Shown here in pieces: positions 1 through 10,686 of a DNA stretch of 64,000 nucleotides. The DNA comes from Zopfochytrium polystomum (Eukaryota; Chytridiomycota; Chytridiomycetes; Chytridiales; Chytridiaceae), in NCBI GenBank assembly GCA_025765615.1, contig JAIVFJ010000016.1:62001-126000 (forward strand), read 5' to 3'. Made by a program: the position numbers and the translations under genes. Each line of letters opens with the position of its first letter. The stretch's first letter is position 1. Under the pieces are notes generated by a model. It worked only from the letters and a program-made list of their open reading frames with translations. It did not search any database and was not told where the DNA came from.

Positions 1-17
1 TGAAACCAAGGGGGAAG

Positions 18-272
18 TGATTGGGATGGGTAACAGTTTTGTATGAAAGAATTTGCTATGCTGGCTGATTGATGGGTTGGGCTGCTGTGGTGTACACTAC
101 TGAAGGTGGTGGTGGTGGGAGGTTGATCTTGGCTTCTGTCAGTCTTGTGTTTGTCTTTATACAAAACTGTTACAAGGACCATCACTTGCAAAATGCTACA
201 AGTTATCCTTGCAGAGCAGTATCAGGTCAAAGCTCCTGCACACTGCTTACACCAAAAGACCCAAAACTAACA
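18..272 (-). mobile_element. Ty1/copia-family LTR (solo or end of a truncated element)
   Basis: Read on the minus strand, this starts TGTTAGTTTTGGG and ends CCCAATCA. It is a diverged version of the LTRs at 2429-2690, 10442-10686 and 19634-19904. It interrupts a copia reverse transcriptase reading frame that resumes at about 273, so it is a later insertion into older copia DNA. The first 17 bases of the window lie outside it. Whether it is a solo LTR or the end of a full element cannot be decided because the window begins here. Confidence 0.7.
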
Positions 273-1232
273 AGCTCAACTCTCAGAGATCAATTCAATC
301 ACGTCAAAGCATGTCTGGGACTTAGTGGCTCGACCTAAAGGGCGTAAGATACTCAAGCCCAAATGGGTTTTTGCCTACAAGTTTGACAGTGAAGGGTACC
401 TTGAACGCATCAAGGCTCGCCTTGTTGGTCGGGGTTACACTCAGATCTTTGGTCAGGACTACAATGAGACCTTCTCCCCTGTCGTCCGCAGCTCCTCCAT
501 AAGGGCAATCCTTGCTATCTCGTTGCTGTTTGACCTCATACTTGCAGGCCTTGATGTCGAAACTGCATACTTGAACGCCAAACTGGACATTGAAAACTTC
601 ATGGAACAACCAGAAGGCTTTGAGGTACGTGGTGCAGACGGGATACTTCTTGTCTGTTTACTCAGGAAGAGTCTGTACGGACTGCACCAGTCTGGTCGCC
701 AGTGGTACAAAACAATCCACAACTTCCTCATAGAAATTGGTTTTACGCAATTGAAGACTGACCACTGTGTCTTTGTGCAAAGGCACCCTAATGGAAAGGT
801 CAAGACCATCATCACTCTATATGTAGATGACACCCTCATCTTCAGTCACACTGAAGAAGAAATTGGCAAAATTCTTTCTCTGATCAAATCAAAGTTCAAA
901 ATCCGCGAGGACCTCAACCCAAAAGTTGCTGTTGGCATCCAAGTTGAGAAAATCAAAGATGGAATCTTTATTGGACAGGAAAACTACACACAGCATGTCT
1001 TGGAGGAAGCAAACTACTGGTGTGACGATGAAGGCTTACCTGTCAAAATCAAAGCAACTCCCATGTCCACAACATGGATACACGATGTGGACTCTGGAAA
1101 ACTTCCACAAAAAGAGTCGAAATACTTCCGAAGCACACTCATGCAACTTGCTTACCTTGCAAACTTGACGCGCCCTGACCTTGCGAATGCTGTGAATACA
1201 CTTGCACAATACCAGTCCGCTCCAACCCATTC
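273..1232 (+). pseudogene. Ty1/copia reverse transcriptase fragment (RVT_2)
   Basis: The open frame has copia RT landmarks in order: the VWDLVARPKGRK entry motif, KPKWVFAYK, ARLVGRGYTQ, TFSPVVR, the YLNAKL and MEQPEGF motifs, and the catalytic YVDD box near 820-831. It is open from the LTR border (the in-frame reading starts near 280) to about 1232 and has no proper start codon. It ends abruptly after the conserved LTRPDLANAVNTLAQY stretch, before RNase H. At that point the sequence switches to a minus-strand integrase fragment of the same superfamily, so this is half of a rearranged element. Confidence 0.85.
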
Positions 1233-2428
1233 AGATTCTTGCCATCTTTGAAGATTTCCCCCCTGTCACAGCGCACAGATGTGATATGTTTGCCATGTTG
1301 TTGATCAAACATTTCGATCGTAGACCGGAATCTTGTGGGCGCGTCAGACAAAGAGTTGAGGAACTCAATGTCAAGCCAACGGGTTGACTCTTCCACAACC
1401 AGTTGCCAATGTTTTTCACCATGGTGTCCACGTGCGGGCAGTGGGACAGCATCAGTGTGTAAACGACCAAGCAGTGTGGTGTTTGGTCTGGAAGTGGAGT
1501 GGATAGGCGAAGCTTTCAATTTCCCAACATCACATGTCACGCAGGGAATGTCATGAATGAGGAAAAATGAATGACCAACTTTATTCAGATTTGACCAAGT
1601 ACGCTTCAAAGAAGATAAAGACAGGTGACCAAATTTCTTGTGAAGAGCTCGGACTGCTTCAATGTTCTGAGGGTTTGGTAAAGGGTCTGGGTCAGTTTGA
1701 CTTAAAGTTGTTGTTGCAGTTTGCAAAGGAGCAGTTTGCTGTTGCGACTCACCTGGGGCGTCCCCCGAAGGTGTCGGCGCGTCCCTTCCAAGTTCTGCCC
1801 TGTCGAGACCATTATGTCCCGTCAGAAGAGAAGGGTCCACAACATAAACATTCCCTGTGTCCCTATGAGCAATGGTAAAGTCTGAACCATGTACCCGAGG
1901 ATGTAATAGGGCTGTGTCTGCTGTGAAAGTCACGTTGTGACCTGTCTGCCGCACGATTTGCTGAACTGAGAGTAGAGTGTCTGAGAACTCTGGCACATAG
2001 AGCGAGTTCCTCATGATGAGAGCTCTTCCGTTAACGAACAGGGTAAAGTTGCCCACTCCAGTGGCAGTTGCAAAGCCGTCAGCTGTTTTGATCTGCTGGG
2101 AGGTGGGCCGCAAGTTTGTGAAGTGCTCTTCACAAGGCGACATTGTCCTGGAAGCCCCAGAGTCAAGGATGACCTGGTGTGGGTTGCTGCCAGCAAGTCT
2201 TGCCATCAGCGCAGTCTCGTAGATGCGGCGGTAGGTGACGTTGCGGTAGAGGAAACGTCCAGATTCGTACATCACTTTGTAGCCGACGTTTGAGACAATG
2301 TTGTCAGTGATCCAGTCTGGATCCATTCTGCCGTCAAGAAGTGTAACTGTGAGTTCCACTTCAAATTCCTCCTCCGCCTCAACGGCCTGGCATGTTCCAA
2401 TTTTAAACTCCCGTGCCGCAAGTGCCCT
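1233..2428 (-). pseudogene. Ty1/copia protease-integrase fragment, inverted relative to the RT fragment
   Basis: Read leftward from 2428, the frame contains a retroviral-type protease core (VILDSGASRTMSP), then the integrase zinc-binding region with the HKKFGHLS histidines and CVTC cysteines, then part of the integrase catalytic core (HTDAVPLP ... SVRCDRGEIF). It breaks at about 1233, where it abuts the plus-strand RT fragment tail to tail. On the right it is cut by the 5' LTR of copia element B. Upstream gag is missing. This is a dead fragment; I infer an inversion or ectopic recombination between related copies. Confidence 0.8.
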
Positions 2429-2690
2429 TGTCACATTTTGGGTTTTTGCAGTAAGCAGTGTGCAGGAGCAACACCTCACACTGTGGTGCATGGGAGCACC
2501 AACTGTGATGAGGATTTGGTGCATTTTTTGTCACCTCGTCTTTGTCACAATTTTGTTTAAAGCGAAACAGCATACATTGTACCACCTCAGCTTCACCATC
2601 ACAAGAGAGTGGTCCACCAGAGTAGTTCACCACCATCCACAAACAGCAGCGGTCATTTCTTTCATACAAAATTGTGACCCATCCCAATCA
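2429..2690 (+). repeat. 5' LTR of copia element B
   Basis: It starts TGTCACATTTTGGG and ends CCCAATCA, and aligns along its length with the 3' LTR at 10442 and the inverted LTR at 19634. The first six bases differ from the TGTTAG start of the other two at two positions. One short indel is visible near 2580 (the 3' copy has an extra CAACAGTCTC block). The differences mean the element is not recent. Confidence 0.85.
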
Positions 2691-4194
2691 TCTGGAGTAT
2701 AAACAACGTGCAGAACACAGCAACACACTTGAAAAGCGCACAGAACGAGCAAACAGAAGCAGTGCCACTCGCCATCACACTATCAACTTGCTCAGTTTTT
2801 GTACCCCCACCATTCCACCACATCTACACCACTTTTAACACTGGGGAAGACGTTTTGACGATCGTTTTTCGCTGCAGCAGCGTCGCAGAGCGTGTAACAG
2901 CACTCATCCACAACATCAGCCACCTGATAATGTCGATTTCGAGAGTTTACGTTTGCAACTTCTTTCAATTGCTTTAGGAATCGCTTACCACCATTTGAAA
3001 GTACTCCTTTTGTTCTATCTACTCACGAAACGTCGCAATCCTCGACTGCTTCCTTGCTGCTTAGTAACTGTCGGCGTTTTGAACGAATTCAGTACTCAAT
3101 TAGCACCAAATTTCACCCAAATCCATCGAAATTTGTTGCCTGCAACTTCACACATTCACAACTCAGCCAAAACCCAACCAAATCGCTTAAAATCAATTTC
3201 TCTGCATTCAGCAACTGCTGATCTACGTGGGGCAACTCAGTGATTCTCTAAATTCGTCCTTGGCCACGTGGGATATTAAGTTGCAAGCTGCATCTGCATT
3301 TTGGCCCATCTGGTCACTCAATTTCCGCTTCAAACCCCGTGACAAGTCTGTTTTTTCTCGTCCCCAACTCACTACACACACGTTTTTTTCTTGTCCTCAA
3401 GTCACTACACACGTGTGCAAACTTGGCTACATCACCTATCCACCTATCCACACCCATACCTTGACCATCAAGTGTCGTGTCACGCTTGTTGAGTGTCGAC
3501 TTAAAGACTGCTACTATTCCCTACGAAGGGTTACCACTAAATCAGGAAAATCACTGCCTTTCAAATTTCTATTCTCCTGCAAAGCTCTCACACATTTCCT
3601 CCCAAGCATGAGCGAGCGTGATCAAATCAAGTATGCTTCCCATGCATTCCCCATCCTCAAAGGCGCAGCAAATTTTGGAGATTGGCTGGACGACCTAATT
3701 TCAGAACTATCCAACAAAAGCAATGGTCTCCGCCACTGCGTCGATCCAGACCGAATTAACGTATTACGCAATGATCAAGTGGACCCCAATGATCCTAATG
3801 TCGGCCCAACATGCAGAGTACGCAGGGGGCCCAACCACGGCGAGCATTATGCATTTGCACGAGACGGGCGTGAGCAGGTCAAATGGTTCCCAGGGACAGA
3901 AGACCACAACGCATACTGTATCCTTCTCATTCGACGACATGTTGAACCAGAGCTTCTACCACAGTTCCCCCAACGAGGGCAGATATTTGCCTACACACTG
4001 CTTGGAGAAATTGCGATTGCATGTCGAACAACAGATCAAGGATTAGCAAAGGAAATTATTGATGATTTCGAACGTATAAAAATGGAACCTGCAGAATCAT
4101 CCGAGTCATTTGCAATGCGCTTCATTACAGCTTACCACAAAGTAGAAAGCTTTGCAGAAAGTTCATCAGTGGAAATCCGCAGTCGCATCACACC

Positions 4195-5396
4195 TGATGA
4201 AATCCCACCCAGGACTGGAGGGACTTGGTGTGTGTGGGGATGAAGAGAGAGAGAGAGAGAGAGAGAGCAGTGATGATGGAAAAGGGAGAGGAGTGAGAGG
4301 ATGGAGAGAGGAGAGAGGAGTGAGTGGGCAGAGATGGAAGAGAGTGCAAATGGAGGAAGAGAGATTGGCTTGTTTTGCACTGGATTCTGTTAAAGCAGCA
4401 AGGAGGGGATTGGATTCCTTGTTTGATCTCTGTGAGAGGTTGCTGCTTTTATACTCCTGCAGGTTGGAGCCATCAGAAAACAGAGAGAGCAGTGGCTGCA
4501 CAGAGCAGGCCACAGAAATGAGATAAAACAGGCTGAGCACCAACCCCCATCCTGGGCTAAGTACCCATTCAGGGCTGAGTACCACCCAGGGCTGGGCATC
4601 ACTCAGGGCTGAGTACCAGCCAGGGCTAAGTACCAGCCTGGGCTGAGCACCACCCAGGGCTGAGTACCAGCCTGGGTTGTGCACCACCCAGGGCTAAGTA
4701 CCAGCCAGGGCTGAGTACCACCTTGGGCTGAGCACTTTGTCTGGGCTGAGTACCACCAGGAACCAATTTACAGCTTGTTTGAGAAACAGTTGCTTGTAAA
4801 TTGGTTTGGTTGTTTCCAAATCAGGAAGCTTGTTTGGGAAACAAGCCGCTTTTTTCCTTGTTTTTAGAAATCCAATGATTGGTGCAATCTCTGGTGAGCT
4901 CAGTTTTTATCTCACTTTTAGAAATGCAGTGATTGGTGCAATCCCTGATTCCTAAATGCCTGTTGCATTGCTCAGATTGCACAGCACAGCAGGAAAGCTG
5001 GAATTCCAGATCAGGAAGCGGAATTCCGGTGCAGAGAGAGGAATTCCAGATCAGGAAGCGGAATTCCGATGCAGAGAGCGGAATTCCGGAGCATTGGGCA
5101 GTGGTACACTGCTTCTGCATGCTTGCTGTGCTGTGTTACATGTGCAGAGTGCGTAGTTTGAGCGTTTTTGTTCATGTTCTAATTGCATTGTTCCTACCGG
5201 TAGGATGAACAAAGCTAGAACAACAGCCGCCTTTGCCTATCTCTTTTTATTGAGAACAGATTAGCCCTTCCGAGCGCCCCATTCAAGTATTGAATCTACT
5301 GAGCCCTTCAAACACCGCATCCAATGTGATTGGATGGAGTACTCAAAGGGATCATCAGTAACGGGCGTAGTGTACCCCGTGGGTCGAATCTCAACA
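4195..5396. mobile_element. 1.2 kb TG...CA insertion (solo LTR or TRIM-like), copy 1
   Basis: The element begins TGATGAAATCCCACC, ends GGTCGAATCTCAACA, and is flanked by the 5-bp duplication ACACC (4190-4194 and 5397-5401). A second copy, with its own different duplication (CGATG), lies at 11963-16219. This defines the termini precisely. TG...CA ends and a 5-bp target duplication are the integrase signature of LTR elements. There is no coding region and no terminal direct repeat, so a solo LTR longer than 1 kb is the simplest reading. Its interior holds a GA tract, a 17-bp minisatellite (4554-4755) and GGAATTCC-rich direct repeats (about 5001-5100). An AATAAA on the minus strand near 5230-5240 hints that the true orientation is minus. 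Confidence 0.8.
4554..4755. repeat. 17-bp minisatellite in the 1.2 kb element, about 12 units
   Basis: Twelve imperfect tandem copies of a unit of the type GGGCTGAGTACCACCCA, some with GGGCTAAGTACCAGCC variants. The other copy of the host element (from 15411) has about ten units, so the array length varies between otherwise nearly identical copies. Confidence 0.85.
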
Positions 5397-6214
5397 ACAC
5401 CATTTTCCAAAGTTGTGCGAGTCTTCGTATCTGCCCTGAACAACATGCTAATCGATATGGGTGTTGCCAATACGTTCATGTTTGCAGGGAATCCTATCAC
5501 TTCTGTTTCATCATTGACTAAACTAATCACCTTATTTAAATCTACTGCCCGCCAAAATACATATGATGAGAGGCGGGATCGACTTGCAGCACAACAGGAG
5601 CAGGACCTGACAACAGCCATTCCAGAAGTCACTACACCAACAGCAAATGTAATTATTCAGCGAAAAGTACACTATAGTCAACTCCGCTGTCGTGGCAGTT
5701 ATCATAAACCTCAGCAGTACCAGCCGTATCCTAATATCCGCGCAACAACCTTGCAGTACCAAAACCCTCAGTCCCAACAGTACACACCGCGCCCATATGG
5801 TGGTTTTGGCCGAGGCTGAGGAACATGGCGAGGACAAAGTTCACGTGGAACAGCAACTGGTGGTACTGCAATGGGACGTGGCTCTGCGGGGAGTTGGTAC
5901 CCTGCCCAGCAACAGTCTTTTGGAGTCCAACGTCATGCATGTGGAGGCTATGGTCATGTTGCTCAACAGTGTGCCAACACATTTCTTCAGCAATTGCAGC
6001 AACAGCAACAGAATCAACCACCAGCAAACCCAAATGCGCTCTTACTCCAGCAACCAAACCCTCCACAACAGCAGATACCTGAAAACCAAGCACTTCTGCT
6101 ACAGAACGGTGATTGGGATGACCAGCAAGGTGAGCAGTATGCTGCAGAACAGCAATTGTGGATGGAAACGCAACTCCAATCAGAGACCGAACAAGATGAA
6201 AGTCAACAGGATTT

Positions 6215-7919
6215 TTGGATGGCCCGGGAGTAATCCGGGCATTTGCAGTTAACGTCCCTTCCCTTCCAATTTCTTTTCCTGTACTCATCGACAACGGTTG
6301 CAATGTCACAACGCTTCGAGATTTCTCTCTCTTCATTCCCTATAGTTATACTCAGCAGAAATCTAGCATGCGTATCGCCAAAGAAGGACCTATTCTTACT
6401 TGTGAAGGATTCGGCACAGCTCTCATACCACTCGCCAACAACATCACACTTATAATTGAAGGTGCCCAATATGCTCCAGAATGTCCTGTCAATTTGGTCG
6501 CTGATCGGGACCTACAACTATGTGGCTTCTTCCATCTTGCACGAGACCTTCAACCTGGTACTATTTATCGTAGCAGTCCTGAGGAAGGAGATCCAGCCGT
6601 CCTTCAAATGATTCTTAGACATGGTCTCCAATGGTTCCCAACAGCAGCAAACCCCAACTTCAACTACAGCAAACAATTTATTGCACATTGCGCAGGTAAA
6701 TTTTACAACCTCTTCAGCTCTGCAGAACCAGTTGATGCACTCAGTCAGTATACGCACAGCCTTTCTCAACAGCAATGCTCCAAACACTCAGCGCATGCAT
6801 GAACGCCTCGGCCATATCCCTTATGCAAGACTACGAGCAATGAAGGAGCGCCGTACATGTGCTGACTTTCCTGACATTAAGCTGGACTTGCTTGAAGAAC
6901 CGTGTAAGGCCTGCATTATTTCCAAACAGACTCGTGCTGCTATTCCACATACAGACCCTCCAGATAAACTACCAGGCGAACATTTAGCCTTTGATCGAGT
7001 GGAAGTCAAACCAAAGTTTCGAGGACAATATGGCTTTGTTCTTTTTGCCATTGACTATGCAAGTAATTATCTCTGGTCGACAAACCTTCGGAGAAAGTCA
7101 GAAGCACTACCAGAGGCCATTAAGATCATCCAACAATTGGAGACAGTTAGGGATGTTCGTGTAAAGGGCGTCCGCTTTGATGGTGGGGAACTGAATTCAC
7201 TCCCTTTTAACCGTTTCTGTGCATCACGTGGCATCCGCGTTGAAGTCAGTCCACCTCATACACCTGAGCTGAATGGGAAAGCAGAGCGAGCAGTTCGAAC
7301 AGTCATGGATGTCACACGATCTCTTCTAAGACATGCAGGTTCACCGTGGTCATGGTGGGGATACGCGATTCGACATGCAGTAGATATCATCAATACACTT
7401 CCTGTCCTCAGCCGTGGATTACTATCTCCAGTTGAAACGCTTCTTGGATTCCCTCCATGCATCAGTCAATTCAGAGTTTTTGGCTCAGGATGTTTGTATC
7501 ATATCACAGCAAAGGAACGTGGACAAACACATCAGTTTAAAAAGCTTGCAGAACGCGCCTGACCAGCAATTTACATTGGAAACATTGGTCGTTCCATTGC
7601 TCGTTTGATTGACATCAGCACGGGTAGAGTAATCACTCATCGATTGGATGACCTTGTGGTTGCAGAAGACAGTTTCCCTCGCCTCAGCACCTCAGCAGCA
7701 GAGGATATTGCTCAGGACCTAGTTCATCAGCTAACACCACTCCTCAGCAAAGATGAACTTACATCAACTGAACAAAACATCACCAACCTCCTTCGTGAAG
7801 CCAATGTTCGCGTGGATCAATTCCCAGAACCAGGACCAGCAGCAGTAGCTGAACGACAACCTTCCACAGAACTAGCACCAAATGAACGTGAAGTGGTCCA
7901 GGTACGGCTGCGAAAGTGA
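6215..7919 (+). pseudogene. copia B protease-integrase region
   Basis: The frame opens with a protease-like VLIDNGCNVTTL core near 6283-6320 (NG in place of the usual SG), then shifts frame near 6650-6780. The integrase follows: zinc-binding histidines in RMHERLGHIP, CKACII cysteines, then the catalytic D, D and E in AFDRVEV, VRFDGGELN and HTPELNGKAERA. An in-frame TGA at 7561-7563 ends the frame; coding similarity continues to about 7919 (YIGNIGRSIARLIDIS...). So all three catalytic acidic residues survive, but the frame is broken at least twice. Confidence 0.85.
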
Positions 7920-7984
7920 ATCGGATAACGATGTACAGCACGAAGTGTTGGAGGTGGCGGCACGACGGGATGGACTCCGTGTTA

Positions 7985-8350
7985 CCGCAATTCACGCCAT
8001 CTCCAGTGGGCCTTACCTACGAGCACTAAAGCCGGGGGACCAATCGGATGAGTGAGGGCGGCGACTGGCTCTGTGACTGCAGGCGCACTCTCGGCTGGGA
8101 GTGACGTGGGTGGCGCAACCGAAGGCCCTGGGCCATACCGACCCTGCGGGAGCTAGTGTGGCGTGGACCCAAGTCAGAAGGGATGGATGCCTGTTTGGGG
8201 AGCCCATTCTGTAAGGAACACCACCAGGGGAGATAGGTCCCTTGGCGCCTGACGTTACGCATGGGGGAAAGTGCGGAAGGCGGGCTGTGGAGAGAGGAAG
8301 AGAAGGCTCTCTGGCACGGGGTGTCCCGAGCCGCATCGTGCAGAAGGCTC
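7985..8350. other. GC-rich non-copia block inside copia B, identity unknown
   Basis: Between the end of the integrase homology (about 7919) and the start of the RT-side linker (about 8420) lies about 370 bases that are markedly more GC-rich than the surrounding copia sequence. No conserved reading frame is recognisable. Short self-complementary stretches are visible, for example GAGAGAGG...CTCTCT near 8290-8315 and GGCCCTGGGCC near 8120. No clear target duplication was found by eye. It could be an inserted structured RNA-derived or non-LTR element fragment, or a captured genomic piece. I see no tRNA, hammerhead or rRNA signature that I would defend. Confidence 0.45.
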
Positions 8351-8425
8351 ACCTGCCAATGATTTTTCTATTTCCTTTTTCTGCATCCTAATACTCACAA
8401 ACACCTCTGTCATTTTACTAACACC

Positions 8426-10116
8426 ACCAAAGCATACCCCTGATGACAAAACAATTGCTGAAACACCAACTAGAGACCTACCACCTCAAGCGCCACCACC
8501 AGAACCACCACCACCAGAGCCTCCACCTACACATGTGCGCAAATCACCATGCAGCCCTACGCACAGCCCATCTCCAAAACATACTCGATCTGGACATCTA
8601 TATTTAACCAGTGTCAAATGTCCAGACCCGGTAACACGCACTGAGGCCATGAGTGGAAAGTGGTCCAAAGAGTGGATAGCAGCAGAGCAAACAGAGATTG
8701 ACGCTCTCAGAATGCTTGCAGCTTTCGAAGTCGTTGATCGACCCAAGAATGTCAATGTTGTGCAGAACAAATGGGTTTACAAGGTCAAGCTTCGACCAGA
8801 CGGCAGCATTGAGCGCTTTTGCGCACGACTAGTGGCTAAGGGCTTTACACAGCGTCGTGGCGTTGATTTCTGGAACACTCACTCTCCTGTTGTTCGCATC
8901 AATAGTCTACGATGGCTCCTTGCTATGACAGCCTCAAACGGTTGGGACACAGCTATGGTCGATATTAGCAATGCCTACCTCAACAGCAAACTTGATGTCC
9001 CCATCTACATGGAGCAACCAGATGGCTACCGTTCGGATGGCAAGGTCTGGCTTTTGCACAAAGCTGTCAACGGTATCAAGCAAGCGGGGCGTTGTTGGTA
9101 CCAGGAACTCATTGGTCGTCTCAAATCTGCTGACTACCAACAAAGCGCAGCAGATCTGTGCATCCTCTTCAAGCGCACAAAGGAACGTATTATTTTCATT
9201 GCTATCTATGTCGATGATATTTGTTTCTTTGGGCACACAGAGGAAATCACCTCTGCCATCAATTTGCTAAAATCCTTCTATAAGCTCCGCGAACTAGGTC
9301 ATATCAAGACCGTACTGAATATGGAAGTTCATCGAACACCAACTGGCATCTACTTGCATCAACGAGCTTACACCAAAGAGTTACTCCAACGCCATGCAGA
9401 CCTATTCAATGGAAAGAAGACAGCAGTAACTGCTCTCCCCAGTCCTCTCACTCTTCAACCTCAAGAAAATGATGAACCCACAGCAAATCAACAGCTCTAC
9501 CAAGCAATCCTTGGTGGCATCAACTATTTTGCAACACACACACGACCAGACTTGGCACCAGCAGTCTCATATCTTGGCGCCTTCAGCAAGGACCCAAGCA
9601 AACACCACTTGCAGATCCTCATTCGAGTCCTTCAATACATCAATGGTACACGTGAGTATGGTTTGCTTTATTCCAACACAGGGTCTGGAATTTTCGGCTA
9701 CTCGGATGCTGCTCATGGAGTTCATGCTGATGGGAAATCACAACTTGGCTACTTCATTTTGTTTGGAAATACCGCTATCAGCTGGGCATCAACTCGCAGT
9801 CCTACAGTTATGCTGTCACCTCAGCAAGCAGAATACGTTGCAGTCTCAGAACTAGGACGAGAACTGGAGGCCATCTCACAACAGCACACAGCACTTATGC
9901 TCCCATCCCCAACTCCTATTCCAATCTATACTGACAACCAAGGCGTTATCAATTTGAGCTCAAACGATCTCTACACTAATAGGTCAAAACATATTCTGGT
10001 TAAGTATCACTATATCCGGGAACTGGTTGATTGACAAGTGATTCGACTGGAATGGATTCCTGGTGGCGAGCAACCAGCAGATTATCTTACAAAATCATTA
10101 CCAGCTGCTTTAGGTG
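8426..10116 (+). pseudogene. copia B reverse transcriptase-RNase H
   Basis: A proline-rich linker is followed by a full RVT_2 reverse transcriptase: NKWVYKVK, ARLVAKGFTQ, the HSPVVR motif, DISNAYLNSKL, MEQPDGY, the YVDD box near 9208-9219, then RNase HI (GYSDAAHG ... SPQQAEYVA ... YTDNQG). An in-frame TGA at 10032-10034 cuts the RNase H C terminus; the conserved tail (IRLEWIPGGEQPADYLTKSLP) continues in the same frame to about 10116. Apart from that stop the RT is intact, which makes it the best preserved pol segment in the window. Confidence 0.88.
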
Positions 10117-10441
10117 CTTATCATCTTAGTCATATTGGTCTTTGTTGTGTGCCTTAGTTTCTGTCGCCTTTCTTTATTTGTATTGCATTCCCTTTCTCCT
10201 TTCTCTTTCTTGCCCTTCTTCTTTTTCTGCATTGCTTCTTATATTCCTGCATTCAAGCTTCTTTGCTCTCCATCTACAAATTTCATATGGGCATTCTTTT
10301 CTTATTGTTCTGCCACCTGGTGGCCAGTCATACCTGTTTATTGCTTTTCCTTAACCAGTGTACGGTTTCCTTACGTTGCCTATGGCGTAAGGTTTTCCTC
10401 CGTGCTGGCCCTTTTACTCCTGCCCACAGCTTAGGGGGGAG

Positions 10442-10686
10442 TGTTAGATTTTGGGTTTTTGCAGTAAGCAGTGTGCAGGAGCAACACCTCACACTGTGGT
10501 GCATGGGAGCACCAACTGTGATGAGGATTTGGTGCATTTTTTGTCACCTCGTCTTTGTCACAATTTTGTATAAAGCCAAACAGCATACATTGTACAACAG
10601 TCTCCCACCTCAGCTTCACCATCACAAGAGAGTGGTCCACCAGAGTAGTTCACCACCACCCACAAACAGCAGCAGTCATTTCTTTC
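10442..10686 (+). repeat. 3' LTR of copia B, truncated
   Basis: It is preceded by a polypurine tract (AGGGGGGAG) and starts TGTTAGATTTTGGG. It matches the 5' LTR up to CATTTCTTTCA and then stops; the last about 25 bases of the LTR are replaced by Helitron sequence starting at 10687. Confidence 0.85.

Larger units (their letters stand above)
3608..6232 (+). pseudogene. copia B gag, split by an inserted element
   Basis: The ATG at 3608 begins a Gag of about 195 residues up to 4194 (MSERDQIKYASHAFPILKGA...). Gag continues at 5402 after the inserted 1.2 kb element, and one 5-bp copy (ACACC) of the target is repeated at the far side. The continuation has frameshifts near 5815-5870 and carries a Q-rich C terminus. 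The zinc knuckle at about 5929-5970 reads R-H-A-C-G-G-Y-G-H-V-A-Q-Q-C, so the first cysteine of the expected CX2CX4HX4C is arginine (CGT). Copia C (18134-18725) carries the matching N-terminal half. Confidence 0.8.
2429..10686 (+). mobile_element. Ty1/copia element B, near full length, decayed and interrupted
   Basis: Element B has a 5' LTR (2429-2690), an untranslated leader (2691-3607), gag from 3608, protease-integrase (6215-7919), RT-RNase H (about 8426-10116), a T-rich tail, a polypurine tract (AGGGGGGAG, ending 10441) and a 3' LTR (10442-10686). The order gag-PR-IN-RT-RH is that of the Pseudoviridae-type copia superfamily. The 3' LTR is cut off at 10686, where Helitron sequence begins, so no target-site duplication can be tested. 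Gag is split by a 1.2 kb insertion, a GC-rich block sits between IN and RT, and several in-frame stops are present. It is not autonomous now. Confidence 0.85.

Noticed and set aside
1..17. Purine-rich stretch before the LTR at 18 as a plus-strand polypurine tract
   Set aside because: The LTR is in minus orientation by comparison with the other three copies, so a plus-strand tract would be on the wrong side. Probably coincidence.
4554..4755. Regular short repeats that could suggest a CRISPR array
   Set aside because: The units are directly adjacent 17-bp copies with no unique spacers, in a eukaryotic mobile element. It is a minisatellite.
5381..5396. GGGTCGAATCTC near the end of the 1.2 kb element resembles a tRNA B box, suggesting a SINE
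   Set aside because: No A box or cloverleaf can be formed, and the TG...CA ends with 5-bp duplications fit an LTR integrase better.
8036..8060. GGATGAGTGAGGG looked like part of a hammerhead ribozyme core
   Set aside because: The CUGAUGA core and the matching GAAA strand with pairing stems are not present.
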